From Pseudomonas silesiensis (GTDB taxonomy: Bacteria > Pseudomonadota > Gammaproteobacteria > Pseudomonadales > Pseudomonadaceae), in contig NZ_CP014870.1 in assembly GCF_001661075.1 (NCBI RefSeq), positions 6,539,501-6,603,500 on the forward strand: DNA of 64,000 nucleotides. Direction: 5' to 3'. Shown here in pieces: positions 57,097 through 64,000 of this stretch. The notes beneath the pieces are model-generated. The model had not been told where the DNA came from. It made no database searches and was given only the letters and a program-made list of their open reading frames with translations. Every line of letters begins with the position of its first letter. The stretch's first letter is position 1. The position numbers and the translations under genes are program-made.

Positions 57097-57442
57097 AGGT
57101 AATTTTGAGGAGTAGTCGCAGCAATTCTTTAGCTCCCAGCCTTGCGACCTTGGGTTCAGAATCCGATAGGCGAAGCCATCGTCACTACTTCAGAGAAACC
57201 AGCTTTCTCTGCTGCCAAAAATGCGGGGGGGCCTTAGCTGGTGCCCAGTTCCGACGAATGCGCAGTTGCAGTCCTCAAAAACGATGATTCGTTAATGCCA
57301 GCCTATAGTCAAGTCGCCATTTTGGGCGTCATAGACGGGTCATTGATACTTCTTGTAAACGTCTACTTCAGCGCCTTCTTCCAGCTCGACTACCCTTAAA
57401 AAACCGCAGGAAGCGGTCCTCGTGTCAGCTCAAGGAACGACC
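57097..57442. other. Interval before comM with a possible gene remnant
   Basis: No complete gene is supported in these 346 bp. On the minus strand an open stretch ending in TGA at 57342-57340 reads VVELEEGAEVDVYKKYQ, which looks like the end of a coding sequence, but it has no start and runs into the comM leader. A short hairpin (CCGC and GCGG, with T tract on the minus strand) lies around 57398-57417. Confidence 0.35.
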
Positions 57443-58936
57443 ATGTCCCTCTCCATCGTCCACAGCCGCGCCCAGATTGGCGTGGATGCCCCCGCCGTCA
57501 CCGTGGAAGTCCATCTGGCCAACGGTTTGCCATCCCTGACGATGGTCGGTTTACCCGAAACAGCCGTAAGGGAAAGCAAGGACCGCGTGCGCAGCGCGAT
57601 CATTAATTCGGGTCTGCAATTTCCGGCGCGGCGCATCACGTTGAATCTCGCTCCCGCCGATTTGCCAAAGGACGGCGGGCGGTTCGATCTGGCGATTGCC
57701 TTGGGGATCCTGTCGGCCAGTGTCCAGGTGCCGACCTTGACGCTGGACGATGTGGAATGCCTTGGGGAATTGGCGCTGTCCGGTGCAGTGCGGGCCGTGC
57801 GTGGTGTGTTGCCGGCGGCACTGGCTGCGCGCAAGGCGGGACGGACATTATTGGTGCCGCGGGCCAATGCCGAAGAGGCATGCCTGGCGTCGGGGTTGAA
57901 GGTGATTGCGGTGGATCATCTGCTGGAAGCCGTTGCGCATTTCAATGGTCATACGCCCATCGAGCCTTACGTTTCGGATGGCTTGATGCATGCCAGCAAA
58001 CCCTATCCCGACTTGAACGAAGTGCAGGGCCAGCTCGCGGCCAAGCGTGCGTTGCTGATTGCGGCGGCGGGCGCGCATAACCTGCTGTTCAGCGGGCCAC
58101 CGGGAACGGGGAAGACCCTGCTGGCGAGTCGTCTGCCGGGCCTGTTGCCGCCATTGGCAGAAAGCGAGGCGCTGGAAGTCGCGGCGATTCAATCAGTCGC
58201 CAGTTGCGTGCCGTTGAGCCATTGGCCGCAGCGACCGTTTCGCCAACCCCATCACTCCGCCTCTGGCCCGGCATTGGTGGGCGGTGGCTCGAAACCTCAA
58301 CCCGGTGAAATCACCCTCGCCCATCATGGTGTTTTGTTTCTAGATGAGCTTCCAGAGTTCGACCGCAAGGTGCTGGAGGTCTTAAGGGAGCCATTGGAGT
58401 CGGGCCATATCGTGATTTCCCGAGCGAAGGACCGCGTGCGGTTTCCGGCACGCTTTCAACTGGTGGCGGCGATGAATCCGTGCCCTTGTGGATATCTTGG
58501 TGAACCCACTGGTCGGTGCTCTTGCACGCCTGATATGGTTCAGCGCTACCGTAACAAACTCTCAGGGCCGTTGCTGGATCGAATCGATTTGCACCTGACG
58601 GTTGCCCGGGAGCCCACTACTCTGAATCCAACGGTGACACCCGGAGAGGACAGCGCCAGCGCGGCGGTGCTGGTCGCGCAGGCGCGTGAACGACAGCAAA
58701 AGCGTCAGGGCTGCGCCAATGCCTTTCTCGACTTGTCGGGACTGCGTCGGCACTGCAAATTATCCACAGCCGACGCAAACTGGCTGGAGTCTGCTTGCGA
58801 ACGTCTAGCCCTGTCGTTGCGCTCGGCACACCGGTTGCTCAAGGTGGCGCGGACGTTGGCCGATCTTGAACAAGTTGATGACATCACCCGAGAGCAGCTG
58901 GCCGAGGCGTTGCAGTATAGGCCCGCGACTCAATAA
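57443..58936 (+). CDS. comM: Complete comM (YifB family Mg chelatase-like ATPase)
   Basis: ComM is a hexameric branch-migration helicase that helps integrate DNA during natural transformation. The 497-residue protein has the Lon-protease-like N-terminal domain (1-190), Walker A GPPGTGKT (218-225), Walker B VLFLDELPEF and the C-terminal Mg-chelatase domain with a CPCGYLG zinc-type loop. AAGGA precedes the ATG at 57443. Its segment from codon 212 to the end is duplicated at 62903-63766, so the 3' part of this copy may have come with the island. Confidence 0.93.
   Translation: MSLSIVHSRAQIGVDAPAVTVEVHLANGLPSLTMVGLPETAVRESKDRVRSAIINSGLQFPARRITLNLAPADLPKDGGRFDLAIALGILSASVQVPTLTLDDVECLGELALSGAVRAVRGVLPAALAARKAGRTLLVPRANAEEACLASGLKVIAVDHLLEAVAHFNGHTPIEPYVSDGLMHASKPYPDLNEVQGQLAAKRALLIAAAGAHNLLFSGPPGTGKTLLASRLPGLLPPLAESEALEVAAIQSVASCVPLSHWPQRPFRQPHHSASGPALVGGGSKPQPGEITLAHHGVLFLDELPEFDRKVLEVLREPLESGHIVISRAKDRVRFPARFQLVAAMNPCPCGYLGEPTGRCSCTPDMVQRYRNKLSGPLLDRIDLHLTVAREPTTLNPTVTPGEDSASAAVLVAQARERQQKRQGCANAFLDLSGLRRHCKLSTADANWLESACERLALSLRSAHRLLKVARTLADLEQVDDITREQLAEALQYRPATQ
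58086..58140 (+). repeat. Left 55-bp direct repeat (comM Walker A codons)
   Basis: Identical to 62913-62967. It begins TGTTCAGCGGGCCACCGGGA, covers the codons for GPPGTGKT, and ends CTGCCGGG. Beyond it the two comM segments diverge with more mismatches toward the 3' end. It could be the left junction of the inserted island. Confidence 0.85.
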
Positions 58937-59242
58937 TCACCGAAATCGAGTTGCTCCCATTCGCTCTGCTCACTGTTGGCCAAGGCACGCTTTGCAGATT
59001 GCTGAAGAGATTTGGACTCGAATTAGGGATGCTTGAAGCCAAAGTTCCTTGGGGTTTAAAACAAGAAAGATTTGTAATCTTTTAGGGTAAAAGCGGTGCA
59101 TTCAGCGAAGCACCTTACCCCAATAATACTGCGTGGGTTATGCCACAATAAACTTTGGTCGAAATTTTGTTCTTTACTCAATACGCGGGAAAACCACGGA
59201 GGATCTGCGAGCAAACGCATCCTCCGTGTATACCGCGCGCTA
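58937..59242. other. Left flank of the island
   Basis: These 306 bp hold no supported gene. At 58930-59022, the minus strand reads a 30-codon open end (FESKSLQQSAKRALANSEQ, and so on to FGDY) that stops inside the comM terminus; it may be a remnant. At 59195-59228, CACGGAGGA and TCCTCCGTG form a strong hairpin with an inner GCG/CGC pair, followed by TTTT on the minus strand, probably the ietS terminator. Confidence 0.5.
59195..59228 (-). terminator. Probable terminator of the ietA-ietS transcript
   Basis: A 9-bp perfect outer stem (CACGGAGGA / TCCTCCGTG) with an inner GCG/CGC stem and a loop AGCAAA; GGTTTT follows on the minus strand. It lies 15 bases after the ietS stop codon. Confidence 0.65.
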
Positions 59243-61666
59243 TCACAGCGATAAGCGGGTACGTTCACGCTCCTGTTCGCGTGCGCGTGCCATTTCTTGT
59301 AGGCGTAACTGGATGTCCGCATACAATGTTGCTTCAATATTTTCATGATCAGTAACAGTGACTACAAGCGAGTATTTTTCTTTCTGCTCGCAAAGAGCGT
59401 TACCCCAGTCACGGTCATTTCGTGTCACGACGACAAACCACTTGGTATTTGGTTGAAGTAATTTAAACGTCCATGTGCTGGCTTGAACGGTGCCTTTGTC
59501 ACGAATGGTGGTAGAAACCGATCGTCTGTCCCCATCAACTGAGTCATTCACCGGCTCATGATCGTCTTGCGTGTCGTGATTGAAATGCTTTTGAACTTCA
59601 CTCAGCGAATTTCCGCGGACGAGCCTGAAAAACATGCGAGTTCCCAAATATTCGATACGCGTTGTTCTAACCGGTGGAGAATAAGCAAACGAAACTTTCA
59701 GCTCGCGCGTTGAACGCTTGCTCCTGAGAAAATCTTCAGGTAATGGTAATTCGAAAAATTGATGCGCATTATTTTCAATCGATTCCTCTGCCATTAGTAC
59801 AACCGCAGCATCACTGGATCGGTACAGAACATCGTCATCAATTTTGCCGTATCCACAAACTTCTCTCGGAAGTTCGCGCCAGCCATTTTCTTTACGATAC
59901 TGATTTCGCCATGCCTCATCAAAAGTCGATATACAGTTGACAGGCACAGTAGCATGGTTAACCAGCATTGCTCTGAGCATGTTTGCGCTAGCGTCGGGAT
60001 ATTCAGAAGATAATCTTGCAGCAAGATACGTTATATACGGTGCTGCAAAGCTAGTGCCTGACATCTCGGAAAGCAGTGTTTTCCCGATAAAGTTGTGGTT
60101 GAGCGTTAATACACCCAGCCCAGCCGGAACTGATTTCCACTGTTCATCCTTACGCCGCATCAAAGTTGCAATATTTCCGCCAGTAGCAACAACTTCAGGT
60201 TTAAGTGCTCCACGGACGGATGGTCCATGCCGAGTGAACGGGGATGGCTGATCCTCTGACGCGGGACAGAGTTCGTTAATCTCGGGATAGCGCTGCGCAG
60301 TAGTTGTCGCTGTATGCTTCGCCAAACTTCCTACAGTTAGCACATTCATAGCCGGAGCAGGATCAATAATCACCGATTGACTATTCATCAAGTAATCGGG
60401 ATACTCTTCCCGCCAACTATTCACTGGAACTGGTGGAGAGGTACTCCCCGTAAAATTACCAGTCGAAACAATGAAAAGTATACCATGCTTTCGTGAGAGC
60501 TGATCGAGGATGTAGGCCATCCCTCGGACATGGCGATTATTGTACGGCGCATTCAAGTTACCGATAGATAAATTGAATATTTTGCATCCGTACGTTTGCA
60601 AAAAATACTGAATCGCACTATCTAATGTTTGCTCGATAGTTTTTACATCAAATACTGGTTCGCCAGTTTGCGCGTCATGCTTTAGTATCTTTCCGCTGAA
60701 TATCCAGGCCGAGGGTTGCCAGTAGCCACTCGCCGTGCATGCTTCTAAGTCACCATAAGCGGCTATTCCCGCAACAGCTGTTCCATGGCCAGATATGTCT
60801 TCTGGCGATTCTCCATCAATAAAGCTAACAGCTTCCCCGATACACGACTTTAAAAGTGGATGATTCGTGTTGATGCCACTATCCAGTATGCAGATCTTAG
60901 GGCTTGTATCAAGCGGCGATGGTATTGTCAGCGGGACATCATTGATATCCAAGTCAAGTGACTTGAAATCAACACCAGTTCTCGGTGGCAAATCTACAAG
61001 TCGAACATCTTGATGCGAAAGTAGGAAGTTAGCTTGCGCCTCATTGACTTCAACTCTGTACATCAACAGGCTATCCAGATTTACTTTGTCTGTATAACTA
61101 ATTCCCGCCTCTTTCAACCACGCATCAAACAGCCCTATCAAACGTGCTCGCTCGGGATGCTGGGAGTACTGAATTGGCCATAACTCAATATCCAGTTTAA
61201 ACGTATTGGTTTGCGGCAATCCGAACGTGCTTATTGCCCAGCTTTGACGATCTTCTTTTGTCCAATTATCAATACCATCCAGCGCTTCTAGAATAGCCCT
61301 GTAGGTCATTTCATCATCGTTTATGCCGAGTCGCGCCAAGTGATCAGCAAATTCAGCCAGACCTTTCTCCGAAGCAAACACGATACAAATATTTTTGTCT
61401 TCTTGGCTTACAAACTCCACCCCATGTCGGATCATTTTGGTGAAGTCAAACATTCCAGAGTATCTAATCTTTAATACAAGCCGACTGTCATCAGACCTCT
61501 GTTGTAATCTCGCATTTGCAACAGCGTCGCGGAGGTTTCCGCCCAGTCTTTGACCGTGAGCCTGCATGTTTCCGCGCTCAGGCTTCGGTGGATTGAATTG
61601 TCGTGTTCGCCTGTCGTTGGTCAGGGTTTCTTTAACAATCGGCAAATGTTTGTAATCTTGAGGCAT
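59243..61666 (-). CDS. ietS: Subtilisin-family (S8) protease, IetS-like
   Basis: An 807-residue protein without a signal peptide, so probably cytoplasmic. The S8 domain spans about 255-580 with the full catalytic set: Asp262 (ICILDSGIN), His294 (SGHGTAVAG), oxyanion Asn404 (VSTGNFTG) and Ser539 (SGTSFAAP). The N-terminal 240 residues and the C-terminal 220 are not recognised domains; the tail is rich in Arg and Glu. It pairs with the upstream AAA ATPase, 22 bases apart, the architecture of the IetAS system. The start is uncertain: ATG at 61666 or TTG at 61675. Codon use is AT-richer than in neighbours. Confidence 0.85.
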   Translation of the reverse strand: MPQDYKHLPIVKETLTNDRRTRQFNPPKPERGNMQAHGQRLGGNLRDAVANARLQQRSDDSRLVLKIRYSGMFDFTKMIRHGVEFVSQEDKNICIVFASEKGLAEFADHLARLGINDDEMTYRAILEALDGIDNWTKEDRQSWAISTFGLPQTNTFKLDIELWPIQYSQHPERARLIGLFDAWLKEAGISYTDKVNLDSLLMYRVEVNEAQANFLLSHQDVRLVDLPPRTGVDFKSLDLDINDVPLTIPSPLDTSPKICILDSGINTNHPLLKSCIGEAVSFIDGESPEDISGHGTAVAGIAAYGDLEACTASGYWQPSAWIFSGKILKHDAQTGEPVFDVKTIEQTLDSAIQYFLQTYGCKIFNLSIGNLNAPYNNRHVRGMAYILDQLSRKHGILFIVSTGNFTGSTSPPVPVNSWREEYPDYLMNSQSVIIDPAPAMNVLTVGSLAKHTATTTAQRYPEINELCPASEDQPSPFTRHGPSVRGALKPEVVATGGNIATLMRRKDEQWKSVPAGLGVLTLNHNFIGKTLLSEMSGTSFAAPYITYLAARLSSEYPDASANMLRAMLVNHATVPVNCISTFDEAWRNQYRKENGWRELPREVCGYGKIDDDVLYRSSDAAVVLMAEESIENNAHQFFELPLPEDFLRSKRSTRELKVSFAYSPPVRTTRIEYLGTRMFFRLVRGNSLSEVQKHFNHDTQDDHEPVNDSVDGDRRSVSTTIRDKGTVQASTWTFKLLQPNTKWFVVVTRNDRDWGNALCEQKEKYSLVVTVTDHENIEATLYADIQLRLQEMARAREQERERTRLSL

Positions 61667-61688
61667 CCTTACCAACCCATAATTTTAA

Positions 61689-62666
61689 TTATTGTCGAGA
61701 CTCACGGTCTTTGGCGTGTTCGATATCAGTTAATGACAGGAATTCATGATTCCGCAATATCATTCGCTTGATGGCTCGCCGACATACTCTTTCGATATCT
61801 GCACCACTAAGATTTTTGAACAGCTCGATTACATCTGAATTATCAATTTCGAACTGCCTACGCACTCCCCGAAGTTTAAGCTTCAGGATTTTTGATATTG
61901 TTTCATTATTAGGCAAGCCAAATTCTATAGAATCATCAAATCTACGCCATATAGCGGAGTCAAGAATTTGCTCATGATTCGTTGCTGCAACGATGATACT
62001 TTTCCCGGTATATGAGTCAATCATCTGTAAAACAGCATTTACTACGCGGCGCAATTCTCCGTGATCAGAGTTATCACTTCGCTCTTTGCCTAACGCATCG
62101 AACTCATCAAATAGTGCTACCAAAGGTGTCGAGCTAATATAATCGAAAACTTTACGCAAATTTGCAGCAGTCTCGCCAAGATATGAAGACACCAGTGTAT
62201 CTAAGCGTACTACCGCCAACGGCATATCAAGTTCGAAAGCGATCACTTCGGCTGTCAAAGTTTTACCGCATCCTGGAGGGCCAAAGAATATAATCTTATT
62301 CGAAGGCTTCATTCCGTAAGATTTCAGCACATCACTGCGACGATGCTCTTCCAAAAACTCCTCGATCATAATGATCTTGTTTTTTGACAAGACAAGTTCG
62401 TCCAATGATCGCTTGGGGGTGCTGACATCTAATAAGGGTAGTCCGCGTTCTTTATCTGTTGGGACCGGGCCCGCAAGACGCGACAACGCTGGCGCTGTCA
62501 TGGGTAATGAGTCGGAATACAGAATCTTTTCCAAATCATTAGCGAGCAAGTGATGCTGTTTCTGCCTTTCTTCTTCAATAATAGCTTCAGAAGCGCGGCG
62601 GAATTCGTCCTTGTTACCAGCAGTGCCAGCTTTTAATAGCTGCCTGAGTATTTTTCCGCTTGCCAT
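61689..62666 (-). CDS. ietA: AAA+ ATPase, IetA-like
   Basis: A 325-residue ATPase: a helical N-terminal region (1-90) containing KQHHLLANDLEKIL, then an AAA+ module with Walker A GPPGCGKT (129-136), Walker B LVALFDEFD (182-190), sensor-1 Asn230 (VAATNHE) and arginine-finger-like WRRFD (240-244), ending with a C-terminal lid. It is first in a two-gene operon with the S8 protease. Pairs of this type are known as IetAS, first described as a plasmid-stabilising toxin-antitoxin and later as an antiphage system. The ATG at 62666 is chosen over a TTG four codons earlier. Confidence 0.85.
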   Translation of the reverse strand: MASGKILRQLLKAGTAGNKDEFRRASEAIIEEERQKQHHLLANDLEKILYSDSLPMTAPALSRLAGPVPTDKERGLPLLDVSTPKRSLDELVLSKNKIIMIEEFLEEHRRSDVLKSYGMKPSNKIIFFGPPGCGKTLTAEVIAFELDMPLAVVRLDTLVSSYLGETAANLRKVFDYISSTPLVALFDEFDALGKERSDNSDHGELRRVVNAVLQMIDSYTGKSIIVAATNHEQILDSAIWRRFDDSIEFGLPNNETISKILKLKLRGVRRQFEIDNSDVIELFKNLSGADIERVCRRAIKRMILRNHEFLSLTDIEHAKDRESRQ

Positions 62667-62695
62667 ATCTACACCCAAGTATCGAATTGGCTGAA

Positions 62696-62712
62696 CCGTC
62701 TAAATTCGACGG
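62696..62712. promoter_or_regulatory. Inverted repeat upstream of ietA, proximal
   Basis: CCGTC-N7-GACGG, a perfect inverted repeat 30-46 bases before the ietA start. The sequence GTCTA..TTCGAC recurs in the more distant repeat nearby, so the two may be related operator half-sites. Confidence 0.4.
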
Positions 62713-62735
62713 CATACGTTGCTCTCCAACCAATC

Positions 62736-62759
62736 TAGACGAATTGTGAGTCTCGTCTA
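62736..62759. promoter_or_regulatory. Inverted repeat upstream of ietA, distal
   Basis: TAGACGA-N10-TCGTCTA, a perfect 7-bp inverted repeat 70-93 bases before the ietA start. It is a plausible operator for a regulator encoded outside the visible pair, or for the system itself. Confidence 0.4.
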
Positions 62760-62902
62760 CTGACTAATTCTATTGCCTAGAGTCTGACACACGAACGCAG
62801 TTCTTGTCCCTACTGCCCGATCAGCCGTCGTATCGAGTAAACCTATTTTGCCCCAAAGGAACCAGGGAAAAGTGCTCAACGTCTAGGTTGGGTGTATTTG
62901 TG

Positions 62903-63766
62903 CACAACATGTTGTTCAGCGGGCCACCGGGAACGGGGAAGACCCTGCTGGCGAGTCGTCTGCCGGGGCTGTTACCGCCATTGGCAGAAAGCGAGGCGCT
63001 GGAAGTCGCGGCGATTCAATCGGTCGCCAGTTGTGTGCCGTTGAGCCATTGGCCGCAGCGACCGTTTCGCCAACCCCATCACTCCGCCTCCGGCCCGGCG
63101 CTGGTGGGTGGCGGCTCGAAACCTCAACCCGGCGAGATCACCCTTGCCCACCATGGGGTGCTGTTCCTCGATGAGCTCCCGGAATTTGACCGCAAGGTAT
63201 TGGAGGTATTGAGGGAGCCATTGGAATCCGGTCACATCGTGATCTCCCGCGCCAGGGACCGCGTACGCTTTCCGGCGCGGTTTCAGCTGGTCGCCGCGAT
63301 GAATCCTTGCCCCTGTGGATATCTTGGCGAGCCTAGCGGCCGCTGTTCCTGCACACCGGACATGGTCCAGCGTTATCGCAACAAGCTGTCGGGCCCGTTG
63401 CTGGATCGTATCGACCTGCACCTGACCGTCGCCCGCGAAGCCACGGCGTTGAATCCCGCATCCAAACCTGGTGACGACACGTCCACCGCTGCGGAGCTGG
63501 TTGCCCGCTCACGAGAGCGGCAACATAAACGCCAGGGCTGTGCGAACGCATTCCTTGATCTGCCAGGCCTGCGCAAACACTGCAAGTTATCCACAGCCGA
63601 TGAAAATTGGCTGGAAACCGCCTGCGAGCGTTTGACCTTGTCCTTGCGAGCAGCCCACCGGCTGCTCAAGGTCGCGCGCACTTTGGCGGACCTTGAGCAA
63701 GTCGATGGCATTCGACGCGAACATTTGGCCGAGGCGCTTCAATACAGGCCGTCGAGCCCTGAATAG
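62903..63766 (+). pseudogene. comM: Second comM 3' segment, lacking the N-terminal half
   Basis: 288 codons that align with comM from codon 212 (HNMLFSGPP) to the end (ALQYRPSSPE), without the first 211 residues. Upstream, the open frame (from 62804) is unrelated to comM. Differences from the complete gene include ATALNPASKPGDD for PTTLNPTVTPGED. The reading frame is undamaged, and it is followed by what appears to be the normal right-hand neighbour, so this is probably the native 3' end displaced by the island. Confidence 0.88.
62913..62967 (+). repeat. Right 55-bp direct repeat (comM Walker A codons)
   Basis: Identical to 58086-58140. Just before it the sequences differ at several positions (CACAACATGT against CATAACCTGC) and then lose all similarity, marking the junction of the cassette with the second comM segment. 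Confidence 0.85.
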
Positions 63767-63815
63767 TTCAGTCGAGGAAGCCTTCAGCGAACCGAAATAA
63801 AGAATGGTCCAGGTG

Positions 63816-64000
63816 TCATCCCTTGGTGAGATCCACCAACGGCGTCTGCCGCACTTCGGTTTCCCGCCCGGCCTGAATCTCGTTCACCCGCTTCAATGCC
63901 TGATCCACGGCACCTTTATCCCCCAACAAGCTATAGCTGATCCGGAACTCCTTCTGCTCCTTCGGCCCAATCGTCGGCACCAGACCCAGTGGCCGTTGAT
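63816..64000 (-). CDS. Conserved protein, C-terminal part only
   Basis: A minus-strand frame open from the window edge to TGA at 63818-63816, 60 residues plus. It reads RPLGLVPTIGPKEQKEFRI, then SYSLLGDKGAVDQALKRVNE, and ends RQTPLVDLTKG. Codon use is typical of the host. I do not recognise the family. It converges on the truncated comM copy and is probably part of the conserved chromosome. Confidence 0.6.
   Translation of the reverse strand, partial: QRPLGLVPTIGPKEQKEFRISYSLLGDKGAVDQALKRVNEIQAGRETEVRQTPLVDLTKG

Larger units (their letters stand above)
58141..62912. mobile_element. Putative island inserted in comM carrying an AAA-subtilase pair
   Basis: The stretch between the two 55-bp repeats holds a comM 3' half, an ietS-type protease, an ietA-type ATPase, and gene-free flanks. 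From about 58950 to 62900 it is markedly richer in A and T than the rest of the window, a sign of foreign origin. Gain of a replacement 3' end is how many islands spare their target gene. No integrase, transposase or terminal inverted repeat was seen, so the route of entry (site-specific, or recombination during transformation) is unknown. Confidence 0.55.

Noticed and set aside
57385..57400. Inverted match of CGAGCTGGAAG with the ubiK tandem repeat
   Set aside because: Eleven bases of a Leu/Glu-coding sequence in opposite orientation; likely chance, and not a second attachment site.
62804..62902. N-terminal extension of the second comM segment as a real new gene
   Set aside because: The first 33 codons are unrelated to comM, lack a ribosome binding site, and precede a cut-off ATPase domain, so the frame is treated as a fragment.

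Overview
The window is chromosomal DNA of a Pseudomonas, most likely from the P. fluorescens group. The evidence is the gene order, the high-GC codon use and more than a dozen copies of the short REP palindromes typical of fluorescent pseudomonads. From memory, the order follows the P. aeruginosa PAO1 stretch that runs from the UPF0149/zapA/6S RNA locus to glnK-amtB and comM. The alginate-regulation cluster (algR-hemC-hemD-hemX-hemY / dsbH-algQ / algP), SutA and the hemCDXY operon all point to Pseudomonas. No rRNA, tRNA, CRISPR array or intact insertion sequence was seen.

Layout. 1-2.5 kb: start of a UPF0149 gene, a ZapB-like protein, zapA, 6S RNA, 5-formyl-THF cyclo-ligase, a tiny poly-Gln membrane protein and an EVE-domain protein. 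2.7-10 kb: FliL-like secreted protein, quinone oxidoreductase, TonB-like protein, glpT, chaC-type cyclotransferase and the ubiD-flavin reductase pair. 10-16 kb: rho, trxA, then a FadR-type regulator divergent from a four-gene polar amino-acid ABC importer. 16-21 kb: polyphosphate metabolism (ppx, ppk) and hemB. 21-28 kb: DedA, a sterol-desaturase-family protein, elbB, a YaiI-family protein, a cytochrome-c/FTR1 iron permease, LysE and a small MscS. 28-38 kb: YheS-type ABC-F, algP, FKBP isomerase, algQ, dsbH, hemYXDC and algR. 39-46 kb: argH, a glutathione transferase, two small conserved proteins, cyaA and rnk. 46-54.7 kb: cyaY, the lptM-lysA-dapF-DUF484-xerC-HAD operon, sutA, yjbQ, amtB and glnK. 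55-64 kb: ubiK and comM, with accessory DNA inserted around and inside this pair.

Three things depart from the conserved backbone. (1) Next to comM lies a roughly 4 kb AT-richer cassette with two genes, an AAA+ ATPase and an 807-residue subtilisin-family protease. They match the architecture of the IetAS (Gao_Iet) defence/toxin-antitoxin type. The cassette sits between a complete comM and a second, 288-codon copy of the comM 3' end. The two comM segments share 55 identical bases exactly over the Walker A codons, as expected if the island entered inside comM and brought a replacement 3' end. No recombinase is visible. (2) The sensor kinase gene algZ (fimS), expected between argH and algR, is gone. 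Only about its last 36 codons remain, still overlapping the algR start. (3) The 3' end of ubiK carries a 43-bp tandem duplication that shortens the protein by two residues. It is followed by a BRO-N phage-type gene with a long leader, an orphan HigA-type antitoxin and a 56-residue basic protein, all placed between ubiK and comM.
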